From positions 26,016,501-26,080,500 of the forward strand of contig JAKSXM010000231.1 of NCBI GenBank assembly GCA_022575985.1: a stretch of 64,000 nt of DNA, given 5' to 3'. Position 1 is the first letter of the stretch. Each line of letters begins with the position of its first letter. The DNA comes from Anagrus nilaparvatae. Its lineage: Eukaryota > Arthropoda > Insecta > Hymenoptera > Mymaridae. Shown piece after piece: positions 59,441 through 64,000 of this stretch. Made by a program: the position numbers and the translations under genes. The notes under the pieces are model-generated. The model ran no database searches, was not told the origin of the DNA, and was given only the letters and a program-made list of their open reading frames with translations.

Positions 59441-59451
59441 TAACCTCCCCC
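59441..59451 (-). promoter_or_regulatory. Polypurine tract at the 3' LTR border
   Basis: On the minus strand, gcgggggaggttatgg includes GGGGGAGG (59451-59444), 81 bases after the pol stop. It is followed by TGGACAGTCGC, a plausible LTR start. The tract would prime plus-strand DNA synthesis. Confidence 0.6.
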
Positions 59452-59531
59452 GCGTTGAGAGGTATCGATCAACTATGTTTTAAAAATAAATTATTTATGA
59501 ATACTTTTAATATATGTATGTTTTTTTTTTT

Positions 59532-62500
59532 TTAATTTTCTATTGGTAAAATGGCTATCTTGGAGGTTGGTCGTTTCATAATTCCAGTGGCGGTCTTGAT
59601 CGTCACGGCTCTTATCACCTTATCCGTACCTGGATGAGTATCAATAATTCGCCCTAAAGGCCATTGCATACAAGACAAATTATCCTCTTTAACAATTACC
59701 ATACTGCCCTTTTCAAGTTTAAATTCGTTTACATTTTTTCTGCGGCGAAGGATTAGCTCGTTGATATATTCCTTGTGCCAACGATTCCAAAATGACCTTT
59801 TTTGTTTGGAAACGAATTGCCACAGAGAGAGGCGATTATCAGGAACGTCTTGCATATTGATTTCGGGAGTACAGTTCATAGGTTCACCAATTAAAAAATG
59901 ACCTGGCGTAAGGGCTTCAAGATCATTGGGATCTTGGGACATTGGCGTTAAAGGCCTCGAATTTAAAATCGCTTCAGTTTCAATGGCAAACGTATTTAGT
60001 TGTTCGAATGTTAATAAAGATTTTGAAATTACTCTTTTGAAATGATTTTTAAATTGCTTGACATTTGATTCCCAAAGTCCACCAAAATTAGGAGCATGAG
60101 GAGGAATAAAATGCCAATCAATATTTTTTGTTAAGGCAAAATCTTTTACCGTTGATTTATGCCTTTCGGATTCAAAAAGTGCATAAAGCTCCATTAATTC
60201 ATTTTTTGCGCCAATAAAATTTGAGCCGTTATCGGAATAAACCCTTTGAGGAACACCGCGTCTGGCACTAAAACGCTTGAAGGCTGCTAAAAAACCCTCA
60301 GTAGTCAAATCGCTCACGATTTCAATATGAATAGCCTTAACTACCATGCAAATAAAAATCGCAACGTAGGACTTGACTTTTGAGCGATTGCGATGCTTTT
60401 TTTCTTTGATATAAAATGGGCCACAAAAATCAACTCCTACATTGCAAAATGGACGTGCTTGCATAGTGCGAACTTTTGGAAGATCACCCATTTTATACGT
60501 AATGAATTCAGGTTTCGCGCGAAAACACGTCACGCATTTTCGAATAACGCGTCTTACTTGATTACGTCCGTCTATAAGCCAATATTTTTGCCTTAAGTTA
60601 TACAACGTTGTTTGAGCACCTGCATGAAAATTACGTTGATGGCATTCCTTAATAATCAAGTCGGATATGTAATTATTTCGTGGTAGAATGATTGGGTGCT
60701 TTTTAACAAAAGGAATCATTGCTTTTCTCAAACGACCTCCAACTCGTATTAAGCCCGAGCTATCCATAAACGGGTCGAAATTTAATAAACGGCTTTTTTC
60801 ATTTACAGGTTCCCCGACCGAAAGATGTGAATAATCGCATTTAAAGGAACATTTTTGGATTAATCTAAGAATTACGAATTCTGCGCGTTGTAACTCTGTC
60901 GAGGTTAGAGTACCTGTATTTTTATAGATTTTTTTTATGCGGAGACACCATGCTATAACCCGTTTTAATTCATTAAATGATGAAAATTTATTTAAAAAAT
61001 CTGGAATTGAATTCAGCAAAAGACAAATTGCACCACGTTTTTCAGGTATATCATCAAGATTAGGTATTTTTGAAAAAGGCCATTTAGTTTCATTTTTGCA
61101 TAACCAAGTGGGTCCTGTAAGCCATAGTTGGTTTTGCAAAAATTCAACTGGCATTTGACCACGAGAGAGTGCGTCTGCCGGATTGTCTTTTGACCGAATA
61201 TGTCTCCAGTTTTTTTTATTTGTTTTTAATTGAATATCGGTTACTCGATTTGCAACAAAACATTTTAAAATATGTGATGAAGAATTGATCCAATGGAGTG
61301 TAATCGTAGAATCACACCAAAAATAAGTTTCGTCAATCCGGATGTTAAATGTATTCAAAATTGCACGGTATAATTTCGCGAGTAATTGAGCTCCGCAAAG
61401 TTCAAGCCTAGGTAGTGATCGAGATTTAAGAGGTGCAACTCGCGATTTAGAACATAATAATGTAGTTTGATAATTACCTCTCTTATCTTTTGTGCGAAAA
61501 TAAAAACATGCTCCATATCCTAATTCGCTGGCGTCGCAAAAACCATGAAGTTGAATTTCGCATGCATCGCGAATTAAAATTTTTCTTTGAAAAATTATTT
61601 TATCTATTGAATTTAATTGAGTACAATATTTAGACCACGATTCATGAATAGACATGGGAACCGATTCATCCCAGTCACTTTTAGCTTGCCAAATTTCTTG
61701 CATTATCTTTTTTGCAGTCAAAATTATTGGACCTAATAAGCCGATGGGGTCAAAAATTTTTGCGATTTCAGAAAGTATGGACCTTTTAGTAAATTTCTTA
61801 TTTAACGATATGCGTTTAATTGAATATACAAATGAGTCAGTTTTGGCGTTCCAATAAATACCTAAAGTTTTTAAAGGATTGTCAACGGTTAATTGGAATT
61901 TTTTATCATAATATTCTCTTGGAATATCGCATAAGATGGACTCATTATTTGAGGCCCATTGTCTTAAATTTAATTTCGCTGTTTTACAAATCTCAGTTAA
62001 TTCATTACATAGATTTCGCCCTTCGCTTATGGTACGAACTCCGGTTAAAATATTATCGACGTATAAATCCTTTTTAAGGACCCTTGCCGCCTCAGGAAAG
62101 TTATGCTTTTCGTCTTCGGCAAGCTGATGCAAACATCTTATTGCAAGATATGGAGAAGATGTTAATCCGAAAGTAACCGTATTTAACGTGAATTCCTTGA
62201 TCTCCCCGTCAATTTGCCATAAAACTTTTTGGTATTTCCGGTCTTCCGGACGTATTAAAAATTGTCTGTACATTTTTTCAATGTCTGCCGTTATCACATA
62301 GTTATGTGAACGAAACCGCAACAATAAAGTGAATAAATCATCTTGAATTGTGGGGCCGGTCATCAATACATCGTTAAGTGATTTCCCGGAAGTAGTTTCC
62401 GCGGACCCGTCGAAAACTATACGTGTTTTTGTTGTTGCACTTTCCTCTTTTATGACGGCATGATGAGATATATAAAAACCATCGAAGGTTAGTGCAGTAC

Positions 62501-63392
62501 ATATTGACATATGCCCGAGTTCAAGATATCCCGTAAACTCATTTGTATATGTTTTTTCAAATTCTTTATTTTTTGCAAATCGTTTTAATAAATAGTTTAA
62601 CCTTTTTAGTGCTACATTTTTGGACTCTCCCAACTCTTTTTCATAATTTTCCTTAAACGGAAGCGCGACTACGAATCGGCCTGATTCGTCGCGGGTAGTA
62701 TATTTTTTAAAATGCTCTTCACATTTTAACTCTTCTACAGAAAAATTATTTTTTTCGTCACACTCTTCTAATTGCCAGAATCTTTCTAGATCAAATTGCA
62801 CATCGCTCAAAAAACATTTTGATTTTTTCATGGTTTTTATGGAACTAATTTCTCCTCCTATTATCCATCCTAGTTTCGTTTTGTGCAAAAATAAATCGCA
62901 ATTATTTTGCGACAAATTAATTTGACCCATGCAAAAAAGTGATAGTGTTGGACCCGAGCTCAATAACATGTCGATCGGTGCAGGTTTATGAAATTCAGGA
63001 TCTGCTAATTTTAAGCTAGGATGGATATTAAGAGATTCGCGAGGTATGTGTTCGCTTGGAGCAAAATCAGTAATTTTCGGTATAATATGAAATATTAGCG
63101 TTTTTTGAAAACTGCTATTGAGTGATTTGAATGTGACATTTATGCAATTTTGAGCTATAGTTTGCATATTATTTAATGCATCGATGTTCAATGAGCATTT
63201 TTGCATGCGTAAATTAAGTTTTTTAGCAAAGCTTTCCGTTATAAAATTAGCCGATGCGCATGTATCTAGTAAAATTCTGGCTGAATGTAGCTTACGTTGA
63301 CTATCGTAAACATTTATTTTAGCACTTGTCAGTAAATGAAATTTTGAAGTGGTTTCACTTAAAAAGCAACTTAAAATATTTTCTTGCGATAG
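59532..63392 (-). CDS. BEL/Pao pro-pol: protease, reverse transcriptase, RNase H, integrase
   Basis: 1,286 codons open from just after the TGA at 63393-63395; the first Met is at 63206, so expression must depend on gag. Upstream of that Met the protease-like LLDTCASANFITE replaces the usual D-S/T-G. Counting from Met63206: RT at about 245-400 with catalytic YVDN (382-385); RNase H at about 553-690 (HGFCDAS, RLELCGAQ, WCDSTITLHWI, DNPADALSRG); integrase zinc-binding H856, H861, C891, C894; integrase core D926, D992, E1046 (D-65-D-53-E); and the C-terminal WPLGRIIDTHPGTDKVIR domain typical of BEL/Pao. These make and integrate the element's DNA inside its particles. No internal stop or frameshift is seen. 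Confidence 0.93.
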   Translation of the reverse strand, partial: LSQENILSCFLSETTSKFHLLTSAKINVYDSQRKLHSARILLDTCASANFITESFAKKLNLRMQKCSLNIDALNNMQTIAQNCINVTFKSLNSSFQKTLIFHIIPKITDFAPSEHIPRESLNIHPSLKLADPEFHKPAPIDMLLSSGPTLSLFCMGQINLSQNNCDLFLHKTKLGWIIGGEISSIKTMKKSKCFLSDVQFDLERFWQLEECDEKNNFSVEELKCEEHFKKYTTRDESGRFVVALPFKENYEKELGESKNVALKRLNYLLKRFAKNKEFEKTYTNEFTGYLELGHMSICTALTFDGFYISHHAVIKEESATTKTRIVFDGSAETTSGKSLNDVLMTGPTIQDDLFTLLLRFRSHNYVITADIEKMYRQFLIRPEDRKYQKVLWQIDGEIKEFTLNTVTFGLTSSPYLAIRCLHQLAEDEKHNFPEAARVLKKDLYVDNILTGVRTISEGRNLCNELTEICKTAKLNLRQWASNNESILCDIPREYYDKKFQLTVDNPLKTLGIYWNAKTDSFVYSIKRISLNKKFTKRSILSEIAKIFDPIGLLGPIILTAKKIMQEIWQAKSDWDESVPMSIHESWSKYCTQLNSIDKIIFQRKILIRDACEIQLHGFCDASELGYGACFYFRTKDKRGNYQTTLLCSKSRVAPLKSRSLPRLELCGAQLLAKLYRAILNTFNIRIDETYFWCDSTITLHWINSSSHILKCFVANRVTDIQLKTNKKNWRHIRSKDNPADALSRGQMPVEFLQNQLWLTGPTWLCKNETKWPFSKIPNLDDIPEKRGAICLLLNSIPDFLNKFSSFNELKRVIAWCLRIKKIYKNTGTLTSTELQRAEFVILRLIQKCSFKCDYSHLSVGEPVNEKSRLLNFDPFMDSSGLIRVGGRLRKAMIPFVKKHPIILPRNNYISDLIIKECHQRNFHAGAQTTLYNLRQKYWLIDGRNQVRRVIRKCVTCFRAKPEFITYKMGDLPKVRTMQARPFCNVGVDFCGPFYIKEKKHRNRSKVKSYVAIFICMVVKAIHIEIVSDLTTEGFLAAFKRFSARRGVPQRVYSDNGSNFIGAKNELMELYALFESERHKSTVKDFALTKNIDWHFIPPHAPNFGGLWESNVKQFKNHFKRVISKSLLTFEQLNTFAIETEAILNSRPLTPMSQDPNDLEALTPGHFLIGEPMNCTPEINMQDVPDNRLSLWQFVSKQKRSFWNRWHKEYINELILRRRKNVNEFKLEKGSMVIVKEDNLSCMQWPLGRIIDTHPGTDKVIRAVTIKTATGIMKRPTSKIAILPIEN

Positions 63393-63395
63393 TCA
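63393..63395 (-). promoter_or_regulatory. In-frame TGA followed by CTA between gag and pro-pol (possible readthrough stop)
   Basis: gag ends CCA-TGA and the same frame continues CTA-TCG-CAA into the protease. UGA-CUA is one of the known leaky stop contexts. Small hairpins follow within 50 bases (gcaa...ttgc; aagtg-aaac-cactt). BEL/Pao elements usually have one uninterrupted frame, so a simple nonsense mutation is the main alternative. Confidence 0.5.
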
Positions 63396-64000
63396 TGGTT
63401 CCGGAGGCTTAATAACAGTAGTTGTATTTCTGCATAATAACGTGTTATGTTTTTTGCTGCAAATTTTGCAATCTCCGAATTTGCATTTTTCTTTATGAAA
63501 TCTCAGACAATTATTGCATAAAGAAGCTTTTTTAACCAATTCAATTCTTTCATTAATTGACATTTTTAAAAATGAATCGCATTTGAACAAAGGATGAGAT
63601 CCAGTTGAACATGCGATACATTTTCTTTCCGTAGTTACAAAAACTTGAGTCCTTTTTTTAAAATCAACCTTTTGAATTTTGGGATTTTTAATATCTTGAT
63701 TGTTTAGTGCCGGTTTTTCGCGGTTGCGTCTTGATAAACGCGCGGCTGTTTTATATATGAAATCAGTCATTTCCTCGAATGTAGGAAAATCATCAGACTG
63801 CGTATTTTTATCCCATAAATCAAGAGTCGAAGGGTCAAGTTTTTGCTCTATTAATTGTACAATTAGTTCAGATGGTAATACTACGTTAAGTGTATTTAAG
63901 GATTCTATATGTTGAAGAGCGGAATCAATTAATTTAGTTAGTTCTGTGTAATTTTCTTTGTTAATTTTTGGCAAATTCATGAGTTTATTTAAATGGCTTG
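63393..64000 (-). CDS. BEL/Pao gag, C-terminal part (truncated by the window edge)
   Basis: The open frame continues past the Met at 63980 to the window end, so that Met need not be the start. LPKINKENYTELTKLIDSAL followed by a KLDPSTLDLW segment matches the BEL/Pao gag region that precedes the nucleocapsid. The C-terminal part has the Cys/His clusters typical of this family: CIACSTGSHPLFKC, then CNNCLRFHKEKC and CKICSKKHNTLLC, which bind the element's RNA in the particle. The protein ends KPPEP at the TGA. Gag forms the capsid in which reverse transcription occurs. Confidence 0.85.
   Translation of the reverse strand, partial: SHLNKLMNLPKINKENYTELTKLIDSALQHIESLNTLNVVLPSELIVQLIEQKLDPSTLDLWDKNTQSDDFPTFEEMTDFIYKTAARLSRRNREKPALNNQDIKNPKIQKVDFKKRTQVFVTTERKCIACSTGSHPLFKCDSFLKMSINERIELVKKASLCNNCLRFHKEKCKFGDCKICSKKHNTLLCRNTTTVIKPPEP

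Larger units (their letters stand above)
59441..64000 (-). mobile_element. BEL/Pao LTR retrotransposon, runs off the right edge of the window
   Basis: Contains the 3' part of gag, protease, reverse transcriptase, RNase H, integrase and the BEL/Pao-specific C-terminal domain in that order, then a polypurine tract. The 5' LTR, primer-binding site and start of gag lie beyond 64000. All coding parts are in one frame, with a single TGA between gag and protease. Few signs of decay are visible, which suggests a young copy. Confidence 0.92.

Noticed and set aside
60393..62127. Several plus-strand frames of 60-85 codons inside the retrotransposon
   Set aside because: They are antisense shadows of the intact pol frame and show no independent features.

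Overview
The window is eukaryotic, very AT-rich nuclear DNA, most likely from an insect. Two spliced genes of the insect yellow / major royal jelly protein family are present, and almost everything else is transposon-derived. Dense short inverted-repeat elements, BEL/Pao, PIF/Harbinger and LINE relics fit a parasitoid-wasp-like or other hymenopteran genome, but the species and order are inference only. I see no rRNA, convincing tRNA or CRISPR.

Layout. 1-6000: an AT-rich satellite with phrases repeating at irregular spacing, split at an ATA target by a complete 4,913-bp PIF/Harbinger element (747-5659). That element carries a DDE transposase on the minus strand and a five-exon zinc-finger/coiled-coil accessory gene on the plus strand with one premature stop. 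6000-19800: interspersed repeats, including an element with internal tandem copies (6794-8475), a palindromic MITE (10451-12601) that holds a foldback element with ~530-bp inverted arms (10777-12497), a second foldback element (13808-14433) and a MULE-like deletion derivative (16851-17689).

19895-35787: two tandem plus-strand yellow-family genes. Each has five exons; the three middle exons are 167, 219 and 423 nt in both genes and all intron phases agree, so this is an old duplication. Between them lies a giant palindrome with two 1,070-bp arms around a 96-bp spacer (24654-26889) containing exon-like remnants, and a piggyBac-like MITE at TTAA. Introns of both genes hold TE copies.

35788-49200: mostly unremarkable AT-rich DNA with several foldback MITEs, a 131-bp tandem array and G-rich minisatellite elements. 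49215-51790: a 5'-truncated LINE with reverse transcriptase, one frameshift and a poly(A) tail. 52000-59440: mostly without genes, with a few exon-like islands that may belong to a host gene. 59440-64000 (minus strand): a BEL/Pao LTR retrotransposon running off the window edge. Its gag and pro-pol share one frame, separated only by a TGA followed by CTA, a known readthrough context.

The most informative signals are the empty sites inside the window. Sister copies give the pre-insertion sequence of the Harbinger element (TSD ATA), the foldback element (TSD TTAC) and the palindromic MITE family (TSD TA), so the order of the nested insertions can be read directly.
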